From: an uncultured Collinsella sp.
Lineage (GTDB): Bacteria; Actinomycetota; Coriobacteriia; Coriobacteriales; Coriobacteriaceae
DNA length: 6,330 nt
Assembly (NCBI GenBank): GCA_902475865.1
Contig: CABSBK010000069.1
Span: forward strand, 1-6,330
Direction of reading: 5' to 3'
Below the pieces are notes generated by a model. That model saw only the letters and a program-made list of their open reading frames with translations. It was not told the DNA's origin and ran no database searches. Positions within the stretch are counted from its first letter, which is position 1; every line of letters begins with the position of its first letter. This document shows, one piece after another, positions 1 to 5,739 of the stretch. The position numbers and the translations under genes were made by a program.

Positions 1-112
1 CCAGCTGGTTCACGAGGTCCATGATTTTGTCGATGTTTTCTTGCGGGTTGTCGTCGAGATAATCGATGAGCTTGTTGAGCGCTGCACGCTCTGCTGACTG
101 TGTAAGCGACAT
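1..112 (-). CDS. N-terminal fragment of an unidentified protein (runs off left edge)
   Basis: Only the first 37 codons are inside the window, reading MSLTQSAERAALNKLIDYLD and ending near VNQL. The start is well supported. An ATG at 112-110 follows a GAAAGG ribosome binding site (126-121) at about 8 bases, and a good promoter lies further upstream. The visible peptide is polar and probably helical, with no signal peptide, membrane segment or catalytic motif. A short helical lead of the type 'LDYL-D-NP--N--K-MD' also occurs at the start of some uncharacterised radical SAM proteins of anaerobic Gram-positive bacteria. That is recollection, not a match I can show here, and the diagnostic CxxxCxxC would lie beyond the edge. 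The gene is probably transcribed separately from the exporter operon, given its own promoter and the 215-base gap. Reality of the gene is fairly sure; function is unknown. Confidence 0.75.
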   Translation of the reverse strand, partial: MSLTQSAERAALNKLIDYLDDNPQENIDKIMDLVNQL

Positions 113-170
113 GGGTATATCCTTTCACGTGTGCTTTGTGTGTGATAATACCCACTTGTGGATTAAGCGA

Positions 171-200
171 AGTATAAAGATTTGTAATGTGTCTATTCAA
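171..200 (-). promoter_or_regulatory. Sigma-70-type promoter of the left-edge gene
   Basis: On the minus strand, a TTGAAT -35 box (200-195) is followed after 18 bases by a TATACT -10 box (176-171). These match the consensus at 4 of 6 and 5 of 6 positions. Transcription would begin near 164 and give a leader of about 50 bases. The leader carries the GAAAGG ribosome binding site at 126-121, just ahead of the ATG at 112. Spacing and context are good, but this is a motif call only. Confidence 0.6.
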
Positions 201-248
201 CGAATCAATTTGATTTGGGGTGAAGCGTTATACCGGACGCGCTCTAAA

Positions 249-311
249 TTGCGGTGGAATAGGGTCAGATATGGCCTTTTAGCAGCATAAACAGTCTCTA
301 TTTCACCGCAA
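249..311. repeat. Imperfect 14-base inverted repeat with 35-base spacer, downstream of the permease gene
   Basis: The left arm TTGCGGTGGAATAG (249-262) and right arm CTATTTCACCGCAA (298-311) pair at 13 of 14 positions. The one exception is G257 against T303, a G-U wobble in plus-strand RNA but an A-C mismatch in minus-strand RNA. Inside the spacer, GGTC (263-266) can pair with GGCC (273-276) around a six-base loop, followed by TTTT (277-280). That hairpin also needs one G-U pair that exists only in plus-strand RNA. The element begins 16 bases after the permease stop, so it may terminate the exporter operon. As a minus-strand terminator it is poor, because the loop is long and the following T-run is only three bases. 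It could instead be a protein-binding site, a small transposable remnant or a plus-strand RNA structure. Confidence 0.5.
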
Positions 312-327
312 CTTATCTTGTTTTGGC

Positions 328-1542
328 TTACTGATAGCGCAGACACTCGACTGGATCGAGCTTTGCGGCGCGGCGGGCGGGGTAGAAGCCAAAGACCACG
401 CCGATGCCGACCGATACGGCAAATGCGATCAGCACGGTCGTAATGGAGAAGCTCGGCGTAATCGTCCCAGTGGCCCCAAACTCGCTCATAATGCTCGAGT
501 TGGCGGCAAAGAACGTAAGACCCCAGGCCAGTAGATAGCCAATCACGACACCTAAAATGCCGCCGGTGATGCACAGCGCCGAGGATTCGGCCAAAAACTG
601 GGCCGTGATATCGCGTCGGCTTGCGCCCAGAGCGCGGCGAATACCGATCTCGCGAATGCGCTCGGTCACGTTGGTGAGCATCATGTTCATAATGCCGATA
701 CCGCCGACTAGAAGTGAGATGCCAGCAACGGCGCCCATGATGAGCGAGAAGGCGCCCATAAAGGAGTTGAGGGCATCGATAGCGCTCTTCATGGAGCTTG
801 CCGACACGCTGTCGTACTCGTCGTCCTCCGAGATGCCCTTCATGCTGCGCACCTTGGACTCGATCGTCTTGCAGAGCTCGTCCATATCGGTGCCCTCAGC
901 GGCGAGTGCCGTCACACTGGGAAACGATGGATTGTCATCGCCGAAAAGCTCGGCGATCGTTTCTCGTGGCATGTACAGGCTCAGCGAGCCCATGGAGTCG
1001 TTGCCGCCGTCGATGACGCCAATAATCTGCACGTCTCCGCTCGAAACCTTGATGGTCTTGCCAATCGCGTCCTGTTCGTTGCCGTACAGTTGATCGGCGC
1101 CGCCGCGGCCAATGAGCGCCACGCGCGCGCCGGATTTGGACTCGATGTCGTTATAGGTGCGACCGGCAACGATCTTGCTGGCGCCCACGGCATCGAGCAT
1201 GTCACTATCGACACCTTGGGCCATGACGGTATAGCTCTTATCTCCAACTTTGTACTCGGAATAGGCGCTGTCGACGATGCCGATCTGCTCGATTTGCGGC
1301 ACCGTCTTGCGCAGCTTCTCGACATCCGAATCGGTGAGCTCTTGGGACGAGTAGATCTGCACCATGCGGGCCGCATTGAGGCCCAAGCTGTTGACCAAGC
1401 TGTTTTGGATGCCGCCGATGAGCGAGGTCATGGCTATGACCGAGGCGATGCCAATGACGATGCCCAGGATGGTGAGCAGGCTACGTCCCTTGTTGGCCTC
1501 GAGCGAGTGCAGGGCTTCTTGGACAAGATCGCGGGTGCTCAT
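328..1542 (-). CDS. MacB/FtsX-type ABC transporter permease
   Basis: This 404-residue protein is the membrane subunit of a tripartite exporter of the MacB/YknZ class. It works as a dimer that passes ATPase movements to the extracytoplasmic adaptor. TM1 lies at about residues 21-43. A large extracytoplasmic MacB core domain fills about 44-260, and three more segments follow at about 262-285, 315-345 and 366-388. Family hallmarks are [18 protein letters not shown] (291-308) and [18 protein letters not shown] (386-403). Length and four-segment topology are normal for the family. The reading frame is open 12 codons further upstream. I chose the ATG at 1542 because AAAGGAG precedes it by 7 bases and because it overlaps the ATPase stop as ATGA, typical of translational coupling. 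It is the last gene of the operon. The substrate is unknown; toxic peptides, drugs or lipids are all possible for this family. Confidence 0.93.
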   Translation of the reverse strand: MSTRDLVQEALHSLEANKGRSLLTILGIVIGIASVIAMTSLIGGIQNSLVNSLGLNAARMVQIYSSQELTDSDVEKLRKTVPQIEQIGIVDSAYSEYKVGDKSYTVMAQGVDSDMLDAVGASKIVAGRTYNDIESKSGARVALIGRGGADQLYGNEQDAIGKTIKVSSGDVQIIGVIDGGNDSMGSLSLYMPRETIAELFGDDNPSFPSVTALAAEGTDMDELCKTIESKVRSMKGISEDDEYDSVSASSMKSAIDALNSFMGAFSLIMGAVAGISLLVGGIGIMNMMLTNVTERIREIGIRRALGASRRDITAQFLAESSALCITGGILGVVIGYLLAWGLTFFAANSSIMSEFGATGTITPSFSITTVLIAFAVSVGIGVVFGFYPARRAAKLDPVECLRYQ

Positions 1543-2312
1543 GCCTCTGCTCCTTTCGGCGGTGTAGAAGGTACGCAAATCGCGGGTAGGCTGTTGACGG
1601 CTCCGCGTAGCGTATTCGGCGCATGTGCGATATATGCGCCGTCATGGATTCGCCCGTCGCGGATAGTCACGGCACGGTCGGCCTCGGCAGCAATGCCCGG
1701 GTCGTGCGTGATGAGTACGATGGTCTTGCCTCGTTCTTGGAGCTTATGGAAGGTTTCCATGACGAGTGCCCCAGTTGTCGAGTCTAGGTTTCCCGTGGGC
1801 TCGTCGGCCAGGATGATGGGCGGATCGTTGACGAGGGCGCGCGCGATGGCAACGCGCTGCATCTGTCCACCAGAGAGTTCTGATATGCGGTGGTCCCAAT
1901 GGTCGACCGGTAGCGTGACGGCTTGCAGTGCGTGCACGGCGCGCATCTCGCGCTGGTTGCGCGGCACATTGGTGTAGGACAGCGGCAGCATGACGTTTTC
2001 GATAACCGACAGACGCGGCAGCAGGTTGAAACTCTGAAAGACAAAGCCGATGCTCAGCGCCCGCACCTCGGTGAGCTCATCATCGTCCAGTTCGGCGACA
2101 TTGAGGCCCTGCAGGTAATAGTCGCCCGCCGTCGGTTTGTCCAAGCAACCCAGGATGTTCATGAGCGTCGACTTGCCTGAGCCCGAGGGGCCGGTGATGG
2201 CGACGAACTCACCGGGGTCCACCGCCAGGCTCACATTGTGCAGGATGTGAGCGCAACCGGCCTCGCTCTCAAAGATGCGGTGCACGTTGCGGATGTCGAT
2301 GACGGGGCGCAT
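1539..2312 (-). CDS. ABC transporter ATP-binding protein (MacB/LolD/YknY type)
   Basis: This 257-residue cytoplasmic ATPase powers the exporter. All nucleotide-binding motifs are intact: Walker [10 protein letters not shown] (41-49), Q-loop Q93 in [10 protein letters not shown], signature LSGGQ (146-150), Walker B IILADEP (166-172) with catalytic E171, D-loop NLDS (175-178) and H-loop H203 in LITHD. The [17 protein letters not shown] stretch after the Q-loop (here [13 protein letters not shown]) and the [10 protein letters not shown] stretch are typical of the MacB/LolD/YknY branch that partners FtsX-like permeases. After about residue 224 there is a tail of roughly 33 residues not needed for the fold. 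It resembles no motif I know. The start ATG at 2312 shares one base with the stop of the preceding gene (TAATG), and a GAGGG sequence sits 6 bases upstream inside that gene. The stop overlaps the permease start by four bases. Function as an exporter ATPase is secure; substrate is not. Confidence 0.96.
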   Translation of the reverse strand: MRPVIDIRNVHRIFESEAGCAHILHNVSLAVDPGEFVAITGPSGSGKSTLMNILGCLDKPTAGDYYLQGLNVAELDDDELTEVRALSIGFVFQSFNLLPRLSVIENVMLPLSYTNVPRNQREMRAVHALQAVTLPVDHWDHRISELSGGQMQRVAIARALVNDPPIILADEPTGNLDSTTGALVMETFHKLQERGKTIVLITHDPGIAAEADRAVTIRDGRIHDGAYIAHAPNTLRGAVNSLPAICVPSTPPKGAEA

Positions 2313-3724
2313 TACATGCCCTCATCGGCAGGCATACTGTCGCCGCCGTCTGCCGTCATGCCTGCGCCGGTATCCACCACGATGGTGTCTCCATCGCGCA
2401 GCTTGGTAACCGGCACGTCGGGGTTGATCTCGTTGCCCTGGTCGTCGCGCTTGACCTGCGTCTTGCCGACCACGGCGTCGTTGTCGTTTTGCGTCACGAT
2501 GGTCACCTTAACGCGGCGTGTCTCCTTGCCTTCGTCATCGGTGGCAAGATTGACGTAATAGTGCTCGCCATCCTCGGTCATCAGGGCCATGGTGGGCACC
2601 ATGACTACGTCGTCAAGCTGCTCGGTCACCACCGAGACCTCGGCAGTCATACCGGGCTTAAGGCGGCTATCGGGTGCCTCGATGAGGATGTCGACGTTAA
2701 AGGTCACGCTGCCGCCGCCAACGTTGGCAGCGTCGGAGTTTGCCACCGACGCGATAGCCGTGACGGTGCCCTGGCTCACGATATCGGGAAACGCGGGATA
2801 GGTAACGTTGGCGCTCTGGCCCACGGCGATCTTGGCGATGTCCTTTTCGCCCACCTGAACCGTCACCTTCATCTTGGAGAGGTCGGCGATCTGCATGCAC
2901 TGCTTGCCGCCGCTCGTGTCGCCTTCGCCCATGACCATGCCTCCGGTCACCGTAGCGCCCACTTTGGCGTTGAGATCGACGACGCTACCCGAGCTGGGGG
3001 CCTTTACGGTGCGTTCGGCCGCCTTGGCGTTTGCCTGGTCCAGGGTTGCCTGGGCCGAGGCGAGATTGCGCTGAGCGCTCGAGACGGCGCTGGCGTTGGC
3101 GGTTGCATCCGTCGGGGTGGTCGCTCCGTCGGCATCCAGCGTCGGTGCTGCCTGTGCGGCAGCAAGTGTCGCCTGTGCGTTTTTCAGGTCTTCCTGGGCG
3201 GCCGCGACCGCGCGCTGCGCCTCGGCAACGGCATTATCGAGCTCATCGTTTTTAATGGTCATGAGCACGTCGCCCTCGTTGACGCTCTGACCGGCTTGCA
3301 CGTTGATCGATGCTACCGTGCCGTCAACAGAAGGGGAGACCACTGAGGCAGAAATTGGCTTGAGCTGTCCTTTTGCCTCGACAGTCGTGGTAAAGGTGCC
3401 TTCCATGACCATGTCGGTAACAGGTTCACCTGCAGATTGCGGCTGCGAATTGAGGACAACGCTTACAATAATGGCTATTAGGATAATGCCGCCCACGATG
3501 CCGGCCGCAATGCCGCGTCGGACGAGCTTTTTGTGTCGCCGTTCGGCACGCTTGGACTTGAGCTTTGCGTAGGCCTCATCGTCGGATATTCCGGCGTTAC
3601 CTTGCTCGCCTTCGTTTTGCTGCGCCGTGGGGGCGCTGGTGATAAACGGCAGCGTTTCAGTTGCGCCTTCCGGCACGCGCCCGGTATCGTCGGGACCCGG
3701 GGTGATGGTGGGGACATTCGACAT
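2312..3724 (-). CDS. Membrane fusion (HlyD/MacA/YknX-type) subunit of the exporter
   Basis: This 470-residue adaptor is anchored in the membrane and projects outward to gate or extend the MacB-like permease. Residues 1-70 are a polar, probably disordered cytoplasmic tail ending in a basic stretch (about 55-70). One membrane segment follows at about 71-92. Two half-lipoyl motifs occur at about 120-160 (PSVDGTVASINVQAGQSVNE) and 238-285 (VKAPSSGSVVDLNAKVGATV). They flank an alanine/glutamine-rich hairpin, residues 161-235, broken by a Thr/Asp/Ala linker at about 195-212. A beta-barrel domain and a polar C-terminus follow. The frame is open 50 codons further upstream, into the neighbouring gene. 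I chose the ATG at 3724 because AAAGGAG ends 5 bases before it. The gene heads the operon and overlaps the ATPase gene by one base. Order and content match Bacillus yknX-yknY-yknZ. With no outer membrane expected, it probably acts without a TolC partner. Confidence 0.92.
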   Translation of the reverse strand: MSNVPTITPGPDDTGRVPEGATETLPFITSAPTAQQNEGEQGNAGISDDEAYAKLKSKRAERRHKKLVRRGIAAGIVGGIILIAIIVSVVLNSQPQSAGEPVTDMVMEGTFTTTVEAKGQLKPISASVVSPSVDGTVASINVQAGQSVNEGDVLMTIKNDELDNAVAEAQRAVAAAQEDLKNAQATLAAAQAAPTLDADGATTPTDATANASAVSSAQRNLASAQATLDQANAKAAERTVKAPSSGSVVDLNAKVGATVTGGMVMGEGDTSGGKQCMQIADLSKMKVTVQVGEKDIAKIAVGQSANVTYPAFPDIVSQGTVTAIASVANSDAANVGGGSVTFNVDILIEAPDSRLKPGMTAEVSVVTEQLDDVVMVPTMALMTEDGEHYYVNLATDDEGKETRRVKVTIVTQNDNDAVVGKTQVKRDDQGNEINPDVPVTKLRDGDTIVVDTGAGMTADGGDSMPADEGM

Positions 3725-3754
3725 TGCGTCTCCTTTATAGAACATACCGCGATA

Positions 3755-3788
3755 AGTATATGCGCCCACCGGTTGGGGCGGGCGCATA
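3755..3788 (-). promoter_or_regulatory. Perfect 9+9 inverted repeat overlapping a -10-like box upstream of the exporter operon
   Basis: TATGCGCCC (3759-3767) and GGGCGCATA (3780-3788) are perfect inverted copies separated by 12 bases, with centres 21 bases apart, or about two DNA turns. On the minus strand the downstream arm runs into TATACT (3760-3755), a 5-of-6 match to a -10 box, about 30 bases ahead of the exporter start codon. No recognisable -35 box stands at 16-18 bases, so such a promoter would be weak or dependent on an activator. The geometry fits an operator for a dimeric regulator. It would also form a GC-rich hairpin in RNA followed by TACTTATC, so it may instead be a weak terminator of the transpeptidase gene. 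I cannot tell which from sequence alone. Confidence 0.45.
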
Positions 3789-3852
3789 GGCGCGTTTCTT
3801 TCAGCATCGAAAGGTAGGTGTCGCTGAGCTTTGTTGCGTTGCGCGTGACGTG

Positions 3853-5589
3853 CTAGGAATGCACGACCACGCACAGACCGACTTTGATGCAGTCGTGGAG
3901 CGCCTTGGCATCGGCCAGGCGCAGATTGATGCAGCCGTGGCTACCGCACCATTTATACGATTCGGCACTATCGAAACTCGAATCGTTTTGCCAGGTAGCG
4001 TCGTGGAAGCCAACCATGTTGCCCTCAAACGGCATCCAGTAGCTCACCGGGCTCTCGTATTTGGGCTTACCGGTCTTGGGGTCCTTGGCGCCGATAAGCT
4101 TGGTGGCGCCGTCGTTGCTGTTGATCTGCCACACGCCCTCGGGGGTGGCGTCTTCGCCCGGTTTGCCGGAAATAAAGTTGGCCTCCCAAACGATATTGCC
4201 GCTCTCGTCATAGTAGCGCGCGTGCTGCTCGGACAGGTCGACGTCGATATACGCCTTCCAATCGGGCTCTCCCTTGGCGGTAAAGGTGTCGGCCTTCTGG
4301 GAGTAGTTGATCTCAATTTCGCCGGTCTGCTTGTTGTTAATAGCATCCTCGACCTGCTTGGCAAGCGTGCTGCTATCGATAGACCAACCAAAGTCACCGC
4401 CTTCGACGGCGCACTGCTTGCCATCGGCGCGCGTCCACCAGCGAGTGGAGCCCACGGTATTAAAGCCGTTGGCGAGGTCTGCTGCCCAGTTGCTGATCTG
4501 GGAGGTGTCGAGTGTGGGGTTTGCAGGGTCGGCAAAGCTGATCCACTGCAGCACCGAGCTGCCGTCGACCTTGCCGGCATCCTCGCCGTTGAGCTTGAGA
4601 GTCACGTTGACGCCCAGGAAGTTGTTGGCGGCATCGCATGCGGCCTGAATCTGATCATCTGTCAGCGTGCCGTTGAGCGGCTCGTAGGCATCGTTGCCGA
4701 GCTTCGTAAGATCGACGGTCTCGGCGAGCGACGCGAGCTCGATCTCCGCATACTTAATGACATGCTCGCGGTTGAGCTTTTCGTTGGAGCGGGCCTTCTC
4801 GATCGTGAACTTGCCTGCCTTCTCGTCGTAGGAGCTCGATGCCTCAAAGGTACCCGAGCGGCCCTCGTTGAATGCGTCGATGGCGGCACCCAGATCCCCT
4901 TCGAACTGCTTTTGGTCAAAGGCGTCCGAAAGCATGGACAGGTCGACGTCCTGTTCCAGGTCAATGGTACCGTTTTTGGTCGCGCTAACGTTCTTGCCGC
5001 CGAGCGAGGCAATCAGGCGCGAGGGCCACAGCAGCGGCTCGTTGCTGCCGATAATCTCGTGGGCAGCTGCCTCGCCGTCGACGATGGGCTCGTCGGATTC
5101 GGGCTGATAGGTCCAGCTAAAGTCATCTCCCGAAACGGTGAGCTTGTAGTGCTTCCACGCTGAGTTGACCTTGGTAGCGGCGGAAGAGGCGTTGGAAAAC
5201 GAGATGTCGACGCCGGCGATGGTAGTGTTGGGGTAGGCAATCTGAGAAAACGCCACGACGCCCACGATATAGACGATGGCGACGAGGCCGAGGACGACGA
5301 AGAACGCCGTCTTGCCACCCGTCTTATTGCCCTTTGCGGAGCGGTTGTTGGCGGGGCCGCGGTTGTTGGAAACTCGAGTGTGCGAAGGGCCCTGGTTGTG
5401 ACCGGCGCCATGTGCGGAACGCTGCTGACGCTGCTGATGCTGGCCCCGATTGGGGCGCGGGGAGGTATTTGCCGCGCCGTGCTGTTGACCATGGGCTGGC
5501 GCGACGGGACGCGGCGATTGGATTCCTCCGGGCTGCCTGCTGGGCTGTTGCGGATCGGGGATCAGTTGGCTGCGGTCGATTTGCGACAT
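3853..5589 (-). CDS. Membrane-anchored YkuD-family L,D-transpeptidase
   Basis: This 578-residue enzyme is expected to make 3-3 cross-links in peptidoglycan, or attach groups to it, outside the membrane. Residues 1-93 are a basic, disordered cytoplasmic tail rich in Gln, Asn, His, Pro and Arg, with only two acidic residues. One membrane segment follows at about 94-117. Residues about 120-435 are a long extracytoplasmic region that looks like the PG_binding_4 repeats common in Gram-positive enzymes of this type. The catalytic domain covers about 446-578, with GFHDATW (H529) and the active-site motif SHGCINLR (H551, nucleophile C553, R557). Other cysteines are C393, C548, C567 and C573. The protein is longer than usual mainly because of the N-terminal tail. 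The ATG at 5589 has AAGGA about 10 bases upstream, slightly far. A strong -10 box precedes it. The 128 bases to the exporter operon contain no clear terminator, so some co-transcription is possible. Confidence 0.93.
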   Translation of the reverse strand: MSQIDRSQLIPDPQQPSRQPGGIQSPRPVAPAHGQQHGAANTSPRPNRGQHQQRQQRSAHGAGHNQGPSHTRVSNNRGPANNRSAKGNKTGGKTAFFVVLGLVAIVYIVGVVAFSQIAYPNTTIAGVDISFSNASSAATKVNSAWKHYKLTVSGDDFSWTYQPESDEPIVDGEAAAHEIIGSNEPLLWPSRLIASLGGKNVSATKNGTIDLEQDVDLSMLSDAFDQKQFEGDLGAAIDAFNEGRSGTFEASSSYDEKAGKFTIEKARSNEKLNREHVIKYAEIELASLAETVDLTKLGNDAYEPLNGTLTDDQIQAACDAANNFLGVNVTLKLNGEDAGKVDGSSVLQWISFADPANPTLDTSQISNWAADLANGFNTVGSTRWWTRADGKQCAVEGGDFGWSIDSSTLAKQVEDAINNKQTGEIEINYSQKADTFTAKGEPDWKAYIDVDLSEQHARYYDESGNIVWEANFISGKPGEDATPEGVWQINSNDGATKLIGAKDPKTGKPKYESPVSYWMPFEGNMVGFHDATWQNDSSFDSAESYKWCGSHGCINLRLADAKALHDCIKVGLCVVVHS

Positions 5590-5646
5590 CGTGTATATTT
5601 CCTTCGAGTTTCGCTTTACGGCTCATCGTGTTTTAACTGGGCTTGA

Positions 5647-5652
5647 ATTATA
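5647..5652 (-). promoter_or_regulatory. Consensus -10 box of the L,D-transpeptidase gene
   Basis: TATAAT (5652-5647 on the minus strand) matches the -10 consensus exactly. It would start a transcript near 5640 with a leader of about 50 bases before the ATG at 5589. No good -35 hexamer is found 16-18 bases upstream; TAGCAC is the best and poor. The base before last of an extended -10 (G) is present, but not the full TG. The 28-base palindrome is centred about 70 bases upstream of the presumed start and could influence this promoter. Confidence 0.45.
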
Positions 5653-5696
5653 GCGATTACGCAGTTGCTTGTGCTACGAAAACAGTGGCGATAAAG

Positions 5697-5724
5697 GATA
5701 GGTGGGACATATGTCCCACCTATC
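5697..5724. terminator. Perfect 28-base palindrome, probable terminator of the serine dehydratase gene
   Basis: The half-site GATAGGTGGGACAT (5697-5710) is followed directly by its exact reverse complement (5711-5724). In minus-strand RNA the hairpin begins 15 bases after the serine dehydratase stop. It has a stem of about 12 pairs with a minimal loop, followed by CTTTATC, a modest U-rich tail. This position favours a factor-independent terminator. The perfect symmetry and the nearby transpeptidase promoter leave an operator as an alternative. On the plus strand the following sequence (GTTCGCTTTTGC) is also only weakly U-rich, and no plus-strand gene ends here. Confidence 0.6.
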
Positions 5725-5739
5725 GTTCGCTTTTGCTCG

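Noticed and set aside
66..290. 74-codon plus-strand open frame across the left intergenic region
   Set aside because: It has no ribosome binding site and starts antisense to the left-edge gene. It runs through that gene's promoter, and its translation looks random.
1543..1578. Upstream extension of the permease reading frame by 12 codons
   Set aside because: The ATG at 1542 has an AAAGGAG site at 7 bases and the ATGA coupling overlap; the upstream ATG lacks both.
1630..1640. Copy of the operator-like half-site sequence ATATGCGCC inside the ATPase gene
   Set aside because: It is a single half-site within coding sequence with no partner arm, and is readily explained by chance.
1090..1977. 295-codon plus-strand open frame spanning the permease and ATPase genes
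   Set aside because: It crosses two well-supported genes on the opposite strand and contains no recognisable domain.
2489..3346. 285-codon plus-strand open frame opposite the fusion protein gene
   Set aside because: It is low-complexity (Gly/His/Val/Asp-rich), has no family features and is antisense to a clear HlyD-type gene.
3725..3874. Upstream extension of the fusion protein reading frame by 50 codons
   Set aside because: It would overlap the transpeptidase stop and cover the promoter-like region. The ATG at 3724 has an excellent AAAGGAG site, while the longer start does not.
3850..5163. 437-codon open frame on the plus strand opposite the L,D-transpeptidase
   Set aside because: It is a shadow of the strongly G/C-biased codons on the other strand. 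Its translation shows no recognisable domain, and the minus-strand gene has intact catalytic motifs.
5415..5445. Short CTGCTGA-like tandem similarity in the transpeptidase N-terminal coding region
   Set aside because: It is explained by repeated glutamine codons in a low-complexity tail and is not a CRISPR or regular satellite repeat.
5324..5626. Possible upstream peptide starting MSRKAKLEGN in the transpeptidase leader
   Set aside because: No ribosome binding site precedes its ATG, and it simply overlaps the transpeptidase gene in another frame.
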